A stretch of 5,481 nucleotides of DNA from Candidatus Dadabacteria bacterium (lineage in GTDB: Bacteria; Bdellovibrionota_C; UBA2361; J135): the NCBI GenBank assembly GCA_003694225.1, contig RFKT01000310.1, forward strand, positions 1 through 5,481, in the 5' to 3' direction. The position numbers and the translations under genes were made by a program. The notes under the pieces are model-generated. The model did not search any database. It saw only the letters and a program-made list of their open reading frames with translations, and had not been told where the DNA came from. This document shows, in pieces, positions 1 through 5,423 of the stretch. The number at the start of each line of letters is the position of its first letter. The first letter of the stretch is position 1.

Positions 1-356
1 ATAGTGGAGTATCTCTCGACGAAGTCCTTGACCTTGTCGGGGTGCACACGCCATGTGACGTTGACAACCGCCCCCACTCTCAGCTTGTCGGAGGTAAGAA
101 TCGGACTTGCCTCCCTGTCGAACTCCTCCTTGTAGTTGAAAGGGGTGATCGACACGATGTGGGACCGGTAGCGCCAATGCCATCCGGTCGAGCTGGGACC
201 CTTCATGATCCCAATGAACTTGGAATGCCCAGCGATGGCCTTCTGGTAGATGTAGCCCACGTATCCCGCAGGCACCTGCTCGTTCGACACGTTGACGAGC
301 CAAACCAAGGCACCGATGAGCATCAATCCACCCAAGATGGGCAGCAAGCGCTTCAT
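1..356 (-). CDS. SPFH/band-7 domain membrane protein, N-terminal part (runs off left edge)
   Basis: Reading the minus strand from an ATG at 356-354 gives 118 open codons and no stop before the window ends, so only the N-terminus is present. Residues about 4-22 form one hydrophobic segment (signal anchor or signal peptide). Next comes the typical start of an SPFH/band-7 (stomatin/prohibitin-like) domain: VPAGYVGYIY at 28-37, GPSSTGWHWR at 53-62, and the beta-strand segment ILTSDKLRVGAVVNVTWRV at 86-104. Family knowledge: these proteins are membrane-anchored, oligomerise, and scaffold or regulate membrane proteases and microdomains; the precise role here cannot be told. The start is fixed by AAGGAGGAG five bases upstream. 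The codons differ from the rest of the window: 7 ATC, 2 ATT and no ATA for isoleucine, with about 57% GC. The gene lies downstream of the glycosyltransferase gene on the same strand, 227 bases away, so it probably has its own promoter. The family call is fairly secure; subfamily is unknown. Confidence 0.85.
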   Translation of the reverse strand, partial: MKRLLPILGGLMLIGALVWLVNVSNEQVPAGYVGYIYQKAIAGHSKFIGIMKGPSSTGWHWRYRSHIVSITPFNYKEEFDREASPILTSDKLRVGAVVNVTWRVHPDKVKDFVERYST

Positions 357-361
357 CGTCG

Positions 362-370
362 CTCCTCCTT
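362..370 (-). promoter_or_regulatory. Strong Shine-Dalgarno sequence of the SPFH gene
   Basis: On the minus strand AAGGAGGAG lies five bases before the ATG at 356. It is a near-perfect anti-16S match and by far the strongest ribosome binding site in the window; the rightward genes have only weak ones. It decides the start of the SPFH gene and supports that frame being real. Confidence 0.85.
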
Positions 371-414
371 GTTTGCGAGGTTCTCCCTTTTAAGCAGGTA
401 GGGAGTAAAACCTT

Positions 415-432
415 CTGCAGCACACACTGCAG
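415..432. repeat. Hairpin-forming repeat CTGCAG-N6-CTGCAG
   Basis: CTGCAG at 415-420 and again at 427-432 is itself palindromic, so the two copies are both a direct and an inverted repeat and can form a six-base stem with a six-base loop (CACACA). It lies in the presumed leader or promoter of the SPFH gene, about 60 bases before its start codon. It may be an operator or leader hairpin, but this is inference only. Confidence 0.35.
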
Positions 433-488
433 CCTTACAAAGGTGTTATGTAAAAGCCGATAGGATCTGCAACATATCGCACAGATAT

Positions 489-509
489 CCGGCACATCTT
501 TGGTGCCAG
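489..509. repeat. Imperfect palindrome, possible REP-like element or transcript 3'-end hairpin
   Basis: GGCAC (491-495) pairs with GTGCC (503-507) around a seven-base loop. An extra C489-G509 pair lies beyond one mismatch, and the stem is followed by AGGCTCC. The shape, a short GC stem in a non-coding gap downstream of a gene, resembles extragenic palindromic elements. It lies about 75 bases past the glycosyltransferase stop codon and lacks a T-run on either strand, so it is not a standard intrinsic terminator. Only one copy is visible in the window. Confidence 0.3.
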
Positions 510-583
510 GCTCCTAGAAAAAGCAAGAAAATCAAGGTATTAGAGCAGCTTCTTGTATTTCCTTCCACTGATCTGAGACCAGA

Positions 584-2296
584 TTAATAATACGGTTTGC
601 TTGTTACAGTCGGATAGATCCTTTTAGGCTTAAAGAGGGAGGCTTCTTTGCCGGGTATTTTAAGAAGCAACAGAGGCCTCTTCTTTACTGTATAGCGGCC
701 TATGATCGTTAGCTTTTTTGAGGCCCTTAGAAATTGGCTGAGTCTCCACCTCTCTTCTGTTCCATCTATTATGATATATATAAAGTTACGGTTAGCTGCC
801 TCTTTTACTCTTAAAGGAGAAAGCCTAAAGACTTCTCTTCCCCTCTGTTTTAAGTAGTAAGGCACCCACCTTTCAAACATCTCAAGTATATATATAGGGT
901 CACCTCTGGGCACAACTCGGTCAATAGCCGCTACAGCAGGCTTACACGACCGGGTCTGGTTTCTTACCTCCGCATAAACAAGGGCATATGGAACACGTAA
1001 GGAAAGGAAACAAAGGCAAAGCCAAAGAACCATCTGCCTTCCATCTCTCTTTGAAGCCCAATAGGAAAGAGCTCCAAATGGAAGAGATATAAAAGCCAAA
1101 GAGATGAGCCAATGGCTACTCGGCAGATGGTATCTAAGCATAAATGGAATAAAGGGGGCTATAACGGCAATAGCTCCCGACACTAGGGATGCGGCACCGC
1201 AAAGAAGTGAGAACCCCTTGGGATTTGAGGGGAGAAGAACTATTAGCTCTGCAAGCAACAGCGAAAAGAATGGATATAGGGGGAAAAGGTATCTGCTTGC
1301 TTTTCCTGCAGAGAGCGAAAAAAGTATAAAAGAGGGTATAACTATAGAAAAGATATAAATATATAAGGGCCTTCGTAACACACTCAACAGCCACCTTTTC
1401 CATAGCTCAACCCTATACAACCCAAAAAGAGAGAGCGACCACGGCAAAAAACCCACAAATAAACTTCCAATATAGTAGTAAAATGGGCGTATCTTTCCCG
1501 CTCCTCCATTTTGCCCTGTAATTCTATTGATAATTTCGTGGTGGAAGTGATAGTAGAGATCACTCCACCCAACCCTCTCTGCTACCGCCCATATCCAACT
1601 CCCTATAAGAAGCAGGGCTGCGGCAATACCAATTGCATGAAATAAAAGAAATGGGGCAAGCCTAAGCCTTTTTCCCGCAAAGCGATATACAAAAAGCCCC
1701 GCTACACCACAAGCAAAAAAGAATAAGACAGGGGGTCCTTTTGTAAGGAACGCCATAGCTAGAAAGATATAAGCTACAAGTGTAAGAAAGAGCCTTCTCT
1801 CCCCTATAAAAGAGAGATAAGCCATATAAAGTGTCATGGAAGAGAGAAAGGCATAAACCATATCAATCTCAGCTAGGATGGATAGCCTAAAAAAAAGTGC
1901 GGAAAAGCCTAAAACAGCGGATGAAATAACCGCCACCTCCCTCCTTACTCCAGCATAAAGCAAAAATAGGTAGTGAGCTCCCAAAAAAAGGCCGCTTGCT
2001 ATAACTGAAGGAAGCCTGGCGCTCCATTCAGAAACTTCGCCTGTAAGCCAAAAAGAAAGTGAAAGTATCCAGTAAAAGGCAGGTGGTTTTGTAAGGTATA
2101 TATCTCCTAAAAGATGAGGTACGATAAAATCGCGGCGCTGAAGCATCTCCCACGCTATAAGTGCCCTGTCTGCCTCTGTGTGCCTAAAAAATTCTAAAGC
2201 CCCGAAAGAGACAAGCCCCCCCAACACAGTTACAGTACAGAGCAAAAAGGCAAAGATTATGTCAGAAAGCTTTGTATGAGGGCTATTTTTCACCAA
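584..2296 (-). CDS. ArnT-like (GT83/PMT_2, GT-C fold) membrane glycosyltransferase
   Basis: This is probably an inner-membrane enzyme that transfers a sugar from a polyprenyl-phosphate donor to an acceptor on the periplasmic face, in the manner of ArnT acting on lipid A; donor and acceptor cannot be read from sequence. At 570 residues it is close to the usual ArnT size of about 550. About 12-13 hydrophobic segments run from residue 12 to 440, followed by a soluble tail (about 441-570). Family landmarks in order: the first-loop acidic motif TEADRA (40-45), WEMLQRRDFIVPHLLGD (49-65), KPP (70-72), a second acidic site in LAEID (141-145), TKGPP (185-189), PFYYYIGSLFVGFLPW (271-286) and KASRYLFPLYP (332-342). 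The first motif departs from the usual DExRY. The start is TTG at 2296 or GTG at 2293; an AGGA (2305-2302) lies 5 or 8 bases upstream respectively. The gene is transcribed divergently from the murJ cluster. The family is well supported, the substrate unknown. Confidence 0.87.
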   Translation of the reverse strand: MVKNSPHTKLSDIIFAFLLCTVTVLGGLVSFGALEFFRHTEADRALIAWEMLQRRDFIVPHLLGDIYLTKPPAFYWILSLSFWLTGEVSEWSARLPSVIASGLFLGAHYLFLLYAGVRREVAVISSAVLGFSALFFRLSILAEIDMVYAFLSSMTLYMAYLSFIGERRLFLTLVAYIFLAMAFLTKGPPVLFFFACGVAGLFVYRFAGKRLRLAPFLLFHAIGIAAALLLIGSWIWAVAERVGWSDLYYHFHHEIINRITGQNGGAGKIRPFYYYIGSLFVGFLPWSLSLFGLYRVELWKRWLLSVLRRPLYIYIFSIVIPSFILFSLSAGKASRYLFPLYPFFSLLLAELIVLLPSNPKGFSLLCGAASLVSGAIAVIAPFIPFMLRYHLPSSHWLISLAFISLPFGALSYWASKRDGRQMVLWLCLCFLSLRVPYALVYAEVRNQTRSCKPAVAAIDRVVPRGDPIYILEMFERWVPYYLKQRGREVFRLSPLRVKEAANRNFIYIIIDGTEERWRLSQFLRASKKLTIIGRYTVKKRPLLLLKIPGKEASLFKPKRIYPTVTSKPYY

Positions 2297-2298
2297 AT

Positions 2299-2367
2299 AA
2301 ATCCTGTAAAACTAGGTAGTTATACACCATTATGGATTTTATGTTTTCAACTCTAAAAATCCTGTAA
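2299..2367. repeat. 11-base direct repeat AAATCCTGTAA (two copies, 58 bases apart)
   Basis: AAATCCTGTAA occurs at 2299-2309 and at 2357-2367, both in the same orientation within the divergent intergenic region. The left copy contains the complement of the AGGA that serves as ribosome binding site for the leftward gene, so part of its conservation may be incidental. The right copy lies inside the CTCTAA/TTAGAG dyad. It could be a repeated operator site or chance. Confidence 0.4.
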
Positions 2368-2380
2368 TAACATCTTAGAG
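2351..2380. repeat. Inverted repeat CTCTAA-N18-TTAGAG in the divergent promoter region
   Basis: CTCTAA (2351-2356) and TTAGAG (2375-2380) are exact inverted copies separated by 18 bases. The symmetry extends loosely outward as AACT before and AGTT after, the latter offset by two bases. The spacing suits a dimeric regulator contacting two half-sites better than a stable hairpin. No regulator gene is present in the window. Confidence 0.3.
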
Positions 2381-2424
2381 AGTTTATTTAAACCGCACGG
2401 TCTTTGCTTTTTAGGGTTGAGGTA

Positions 2425-2694
2425 ATGTGGGCTAAGGCAAAGTCAGCATCTCTTTTAGCTATCTCTTTTGCAATAGCGCTTCTGCTTACAGCAATTGTAA
2501 TAGAGAGTGCCTTGGCGATGGAGGAGGGAAGGACGCCTATAATATTTCAGTTAAAGCTTTCTTCCCTTTCATCTGCAGGCGATAATATAGATCAGATTCT
2601 AGATAAGTTAATAGCCCTTCTGAGGATAGTAATACAGAAAGTCATACACATATACTGCATGATATTTGAGGCCTTTGGGTTTCACTGCGGCTAA
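2425..2694 (+). CDS. Small exported protein of unknown function (89 aa)
   Basis: I do not recognise this protein. It begins with a short basic stretch (MWAKAK), a hydrophobic core (about 8-26) and an A29-L30-A31 signal-peptidase-like site, which predicts a secreted or periplasmic product of about 58 residues; an uncleaved single-span membrane protein is the alternative. The mature part has a polar Ser-rich stretch (46-51), an amphipathic helix (about 54-76, ILDKLIALLRIVIQKVIHIY) and two cysteines near the C-terminus (C78 and C88) that could form a disulphide. The ATG at 2425 is preferred: AGGG (2413-2416) lies eight bases upstream and the signal peptide begins directly after it. A TTG seven codons earlier has no ribosome binding site. 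Codon choice (ATA, AGG, TTA) matches the neighbours to the right. It ends 28 bases before the TIGR01777 gene and is likely the first gene of that operon. Confidence 0.65.
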   Translation: MWAKAKSASLLAISFAIALLLTAIVIESALAMEEGRTPIIFQLKLSSLSSAGDNIDQILDKLIALLRIVIQKVIHIYCMIFEAFGFHCG

Positions 2695-2722
2695 ATACAG
2701 TTCTTTGCGCTCTGAGTAATTT

Positions 2723-3649
2723 ATGGATCACAATACAGAGACTGTGCTTATCTCAGGCGCAACAGGCTTTATAGGGAGTAAACTTTTCGATTTCCTTGCC
2801 GCTAAAGGCTATAGGGTAAGGGGACTTACAAGAAACAGGAAAACAACTAACAGCAACTTCTATCTGTGGAATCCTGAAGAAGGTTTCCTAGATGAAAGGG
2901 CGCTAGACAACGTTTCGTGCATAATCAATCTGGCCGGAGAAAATATCGCATCTCAAAGGTGGACAAAAAACTACAAAGAAAAGATAAGGCTCAGCAGAAT
3001 AGCCTCAACTAAGCTTTTATGCAAAAAGGCGCTTGAACACCCAAACTGCCACCTTAAAACCTTTATCTCTGCATCAGCAGTCGGCATTTACGGAGACACT
3101 GGAAACGATACAGTTACAGAAAATTCCCCAACAGGCCGTGGATTTTTAAGCTCCGTTTGTAAGAGCTGGGAGAGCGCTTTAAGCCTATTAGATAAAGGGA
3201 AGATTAGAGTCATAAGAGCGAGAATAGGCATGGTACTGAGCCCTGAGGGTGGAGCGCTAAAAAAAATGCTTCCTCTATTTAAGTTTGGGGTAGGAGCGGT
3301 TATGGGAAGCGGCAGGCAATATGTAAGCTGGATAGATATTCGGGATCTTATGAGAGCATTTGAATTTATAATAGAAAACGACAAACTCTGCGGCGCCGTT
3401 AATTTAGTCTCTCCATTTCCTGTAACTAATAGGGAGTTTTCAAAAGCGCTGGCGGTTGCCTTAAGAAGGCCTCTTTTCCTTTCCATGCCGAAGCCGGCTG
3501 TATCCGTTCTTTTCGGAGAGATGGGAAGAGAGCTTCTTCTCTATAGCATCAGGGCGATACCTCAAGCCCTTAAAGAACAAGGCTTTGTCTTTGAATATCC
3601 CCTTATCTCAGACTCATTGAATACCCTGTTAATAAAAAGCTCTTCTTAA
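2723..3649 (+). CDS. TIGR01777 family NAD(P)-binding epimerase-like protein (YfcH-type)
   Basis: This is an atypical short-chain dehydrogenase (extended SDR) of 308 residues, close to the family norm of about 300, and cytoplasmic. The dinucleotide-binding motif GATGFIG is at 12-18, followed by the family signatures NLAGENIASQRWT (69-81), SASAVGIYG (116-124), RARIGMVLSPEGG (165-177) and GSGRQYVSWID (195-205). The C-terminal DUF1731 part (about 250-300) ends with GFVFEYP. Annotation as a nucleotide-sugar epimerase comes from fold similarity only; the physiological substrate of the family is not established. The active-site tyrosine appears to be Y123, and the YxxxK lysine is not in its usual place, as is common in this family. 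The conserved SGQR-xxP of DUF1731 reads YSIRAIP here. The start ATG has only a weak GAG six bases upstream, so translation may be coupled to the small upstream gene. A 62-base gap leads to murJ. Confidence 0.95.
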   Translation: MDHNTETVLISGATGFIGSKLFDFLAAKGYRVRGLTRNRKTTNSNFYLWNPEEGFLDERALDNVSCIINLAGENIASQRWTKNYKEKIRLSRIASTKLLCKKALEHPNCHLKTFISASAVGIYGDTGNDTVTENSPTGRGFLSSVCKSWESALSLLDKGKIRVIRARIGMVLSPEGGALKKMLPLFKFGVGAVMGSGRQYVSWIDIRDLMRAFEFIIENDKLCGAVNLVSPFPVTNREFSKALAVALRRPLFLSMPKPAVSVLFGEMGRELLLYSIRAIPQALKEQGFVFEYPLISDSLNTLLIKSSS

Positions 3650-3711
3650 CACGCTATCTGCAGCCCAGCCACTTGCCAACCAATTGACGGTAATGTTAAG
3701 AGAGTGGGTAA

Positions 3712-5340
3712 ATGTCCAATAAGATCATCAAAGGCACTAGTATAATAGGAGGCATCACTGTAGTAAGCCGTGTCTTGGGCTTTGTGAGGGATCTTCTGAT
3801 TGCAAGGCTTTTTGGCGCAGGTATGTTCTCTGATGCCTTTTTTGTAGCCTTCCGCATCCCCAACCTCTTAAGAAGCTTTGTAGGAGAAGGGGCTCTCACA
3901 GCTGGTTTTATCCCTATCTTTTCAGAAGAGTTAAATAAAGGCAGGCAAAAGGCACAGAGAGCCATATCAAGCTGTGCCGGCATGCTTATTACAGTGACCC
4001 TTTTTCTGAGTGTTGCCTGTTTCTGGTTTTCTGATGAGGTCATATCTCTCTTTGCTCCAGGATATATGAGCGACTCCGCAAAATTTAGGTTAACCTCCGA
4101 TCTACTAAGGATAATGTTTCCTTATATAGTCTTTGTAAGCCTTGTGGTGCTTATAGGGGGCGCTCTCAATACTGTAGAGATTTACGGCACAGCGGCCTTG
4201 GCGCAGGTTCTCATGAATCTTGTATTTATCGCAGGGGCTCTTTGTGCTCCATACTTTGCCGGAGCAGAGCCTTATGTCTTGGCCTTCTTTGTGCTCTTGG
4301 GGGGGATCCTACAAGTTGTAATTCAACTTCCATTCTTGAAAAAGGCGGGGTTTTCACTTAAACCAACTGTAAAGTTTGCGGGAAGGGTTACTAAAAGTGT
4401 AGCCCTATTGATGGCGCCTGCGATAGTAGGAGCAGCGGTTTATCAGGCATCTATATTTGTAAACACAATACTTGCAACTCTCCTTAAAGAGGGCAGTGTG
4501 TCTTGGCTTTTTTATGCCGATAGGATTGCCCAACTCCCTATAGGCATATTCTCGATAGCGCTCGGAACCGCCTTGCTTCCTGCTCTGTCTATGAGTTCTG
4601 CAAAGGGAGACAAGAAAGAATATGAAAAAAACATCCTTTTAGCCCTTAGATTTATCACAGTAATAATGCTTCCCCTTTCTTGCATGATGGTGCTTCTTTC
4701 CGATGAAATAGCCATAGTTCTCTTTGAGAGAGGGGCCTTTGACAGGTACTCATCGTTTCAAACCTCACATGCCTTAAAGGCCTATGCGATTGGTTTGTGG
4801 GGAGTAAGTATTAACAGTGTTCTTGCCAAAGCATTTATTGCAACAAAAGACACAAAGACCCCTACAGTGGCAGGATGCATATCACTGTTAGCGGGAATGC
4901 TTTTTGCTGTGGCGTTTATGGGGTCTCCTGTGGGCGCGCACCACGGCTGGGGAGGGAGGTTTGTCGCCTCAATCCAAGGATTTTTAGAGAGTCTCTTTGG
5001 AAAGGGGGCGCTTCCGTCGCTGGAGCATGTGGCGCTTGCGCTTTCCTCATCCCTTTCAGCTTACATATCATGCATTATTTTAGGAGTGCTATTAAAGAGG
5101 CGCTCTAAATCGATCTCTTATGCAAAAGTTTCTTTAACTGCTGTGAAAACATCCGTATGCGTAGCAATTATGGCTGTTGCGCATAGCGTCATTTTTAACC
5201 TCATTTCTGTCAATAATGCACCGTTTACACTGAGGCTTGTAGCAGGAGCAGCCTTTATGGGCGTTGCATTTATAGCGGCTGCGGCTCTGCTAAGGCTTGA
5301 AGAATTATTCCTGCTATTTAAGGCAATTACGAAAAAGTAA
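3712..5340 (+). CDS. murJ: Lipid II flippase MurJ
   Basis: MurJ is an inner-membrane MOP-superfamily transporter that flips lipid II from the cytoplasmic to the periplasmic leaflet for peptidoglycan synthesis. The N-terminus is a textbook match: TVVSRVLGFVRDLLIARLFGAG (16-37), SDAFFVAFRIPNLLRSFVGEGALTAGFIPIFSEE (40-73). Residues equivalent to the essential E. coli R18, R24, D39, R52 and R270 are all present as R20, R26, D41, R54 and R271 (FYADRIAQLPIGIF). Later signatures include LFERGAFD (337-344) and the TKDTKTP segment (378-384). At 542 residues it is slightly longer than the usual 510-530, largely because of an insertion at about 404-436 between two late membrane helices, just before the ALALSSSLSA segment. 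The ATG at 3712 sits directly before the conserved N-terminus; the upstream AGAG/GTGGG is a weak ribosome binding site. It is the third gene of the rightward run. The identification is very secure. Confidence 0.97.
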   Translation: MSNKIIKGTSIIGGITVVSRVLGFVRDLLIARLFGAGMFSDAFFVAFRIPNLLRSFVGEGALTAGFIPIFSEELNKGRQKAQRAISSCAGMLITVTLFLSVACFWFSDEVISLFAPGYMSDSAKFRLTSDLLRIMFPYIVFVSLVVLIGGALNTVEIYGTAALAQVLMNLVFIAGALCAPYFAGAEPYVLAFFVLLGGILQVVIQLPFLKKAGFSLKPTVKFAGRVTKSVALLMAPAIVGAAVYQASIFVNTILATLLKEGSVSWLFYADRIAQLPIGIFSIALGTALLPALSMSSAKGDKKEYEKNILLALRFITVIMLPLSCMMVLLSDEIAIVLFERGAFDRYSSFQTSHALKAYAIGLWGVSINSVLAKAFIATKDTKTPTVAGCISLLAGMLFAVAFMGSPVGAHHGWGGRFVASIQGFLESLFGKGALPSLEHVALALSSSLSAYISCIILGVLLKRRSKSISYAKVSLTAVKTSVCVAIMAVAHSVIFNLISVNNAPFTLRLVAGAAFMGVAFIAAAALLRLEELFLLFKAITKK

Positions 5341-5374
5341 GGGATTTTTCCTGATAATTTCCGAAAGAATAGCA

Positions 5375-5396
5375 AACAGATTTTCTGTTAAGTTTT
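5375..5396 (+). terminator. Weak candidate terminator after murJ
   Basis: AACAGA (5375-5380) and TCTGTT (5384-5389) form a six-base stem with a three-base loop, 35 bases past the murJ stop, followed by AAG and only four T residues (5393-5396). The stem is AT-rich and the T-run short, so termination would be partial at best. The 83-base gap before the next start fits an attenuation point or the end of the transcript. Confidence 0.3.
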
Positions 5397-5414
5397 AAGC
5401 GCTTTCTTATTTGT

Positions 5415-5418
5415 GAGG
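5415..5418 (+). promoter_or_regulatory. Ribosome binding site that decides the TTG start of the last gene
   Basis: GAGG lies five bases upstream of the TTG at 5424. The frame is open from the TAG at 5370-5372 and contains no ATG or GTG before this TTG, so this site is the main argument for the chosen start. The nearby GTG at 5413 is in another frame and meets TAG after eight codons. Confidence 0.5.
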
Positions 5419-5423
5419 TTAAT

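Larger units (their letters stand above)
357..583. other. Non-coding stretch between two minus-strand genes, with several dyad elements
   Basis: No plausible gene was found in these 227 bases. GC falls from about 50% (361-420) to about 40% (541-600), bridging the GC-rich left gene and the AT-richer remainder. Visible dyads are CTCCCT/AGGGAG (383-388 with 400-405), CTGCAG/CTGCAG (415-420 with 427-432), TTACA/TGTAA (435-439 with 449-453), GGCAC/GTGCC (491-495 with 503-507) and ATCTG/CAGAT (571-575 with 580-584). On the transcribed minus strand none is followed by a clear T-tract, so no intrinsic terminator is called for the glycosyltransferase gene. The stretch presumably also holds the promoter of the SPFH gene, but no convincing -35/-10 pair was seen. 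Confidence 0.6.
2298..2424. promoter_or_regulatory. Divergent intergenic region, probable promoters for both directions
   Basis: These 127 AT-rich bases separate the leftward glycosyltransferase gene from the rightward cluster, so promoters for both should lie here. No good -35/-10 pair was found. On the minus strand TTGAAA (2350-2345) and TATAAC (2324-2319) occur, but 20 bases apart, which is too wide for a standard sigma-70 promoter. Two candidate regulatory elements are present: an 11-base direct repeat and a CTCTAA/TTAGAG dyad. Confidence 0.5.

Noticed and set aside
42..401. Plus-strand open frame of 119 codons
   Set aside because: It lies antisense to the SPFH gene, and its translation is rich in His, Arg and Pro with no domain. 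The minus-strand frame has a membrane anchor, family motifs and a strong ribosome binding site.
571..584. ATCTG-AGAC-CAGAT hairpin as terminator of the glycosyltransferase gene
   Set aside because: It overlaps the stop codon, has only five base pairs and has no T-run on the transcribed strand.
1104..1572. Overlapping open frames inside the glycosyltransferase gene (1104-1358 plus; 1134-1403 and 1384-1572 minus)
   Set aside because: They are shadows of a well-supported 570-residue membrane protein and have no recognisable protein features of their own.
3088..3486. Minus-strand open frame of 132 codons
   Set aside because: It is antisense to the conserved core of the TIGR01777 gene and its translation resembles no family.
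3684..3689. TTGACG resembling a -35 promoter box between the TIGR01777 gene and murJ
   Set aside because: It is only 28 bases before the murJ start codon, so a promoter placed there would begin transcription at or after the start of the gene, and no -10 box follows.
3696..5375. Minus- and plus-strand open frames within and just beyond murJ (3696-4043, 4512-4715, 4875-5108, 5118-5375)
   Set aside because: They overlap highly conserved murJ sequence in other frames, with no ribosome binding sites or domains to support them.
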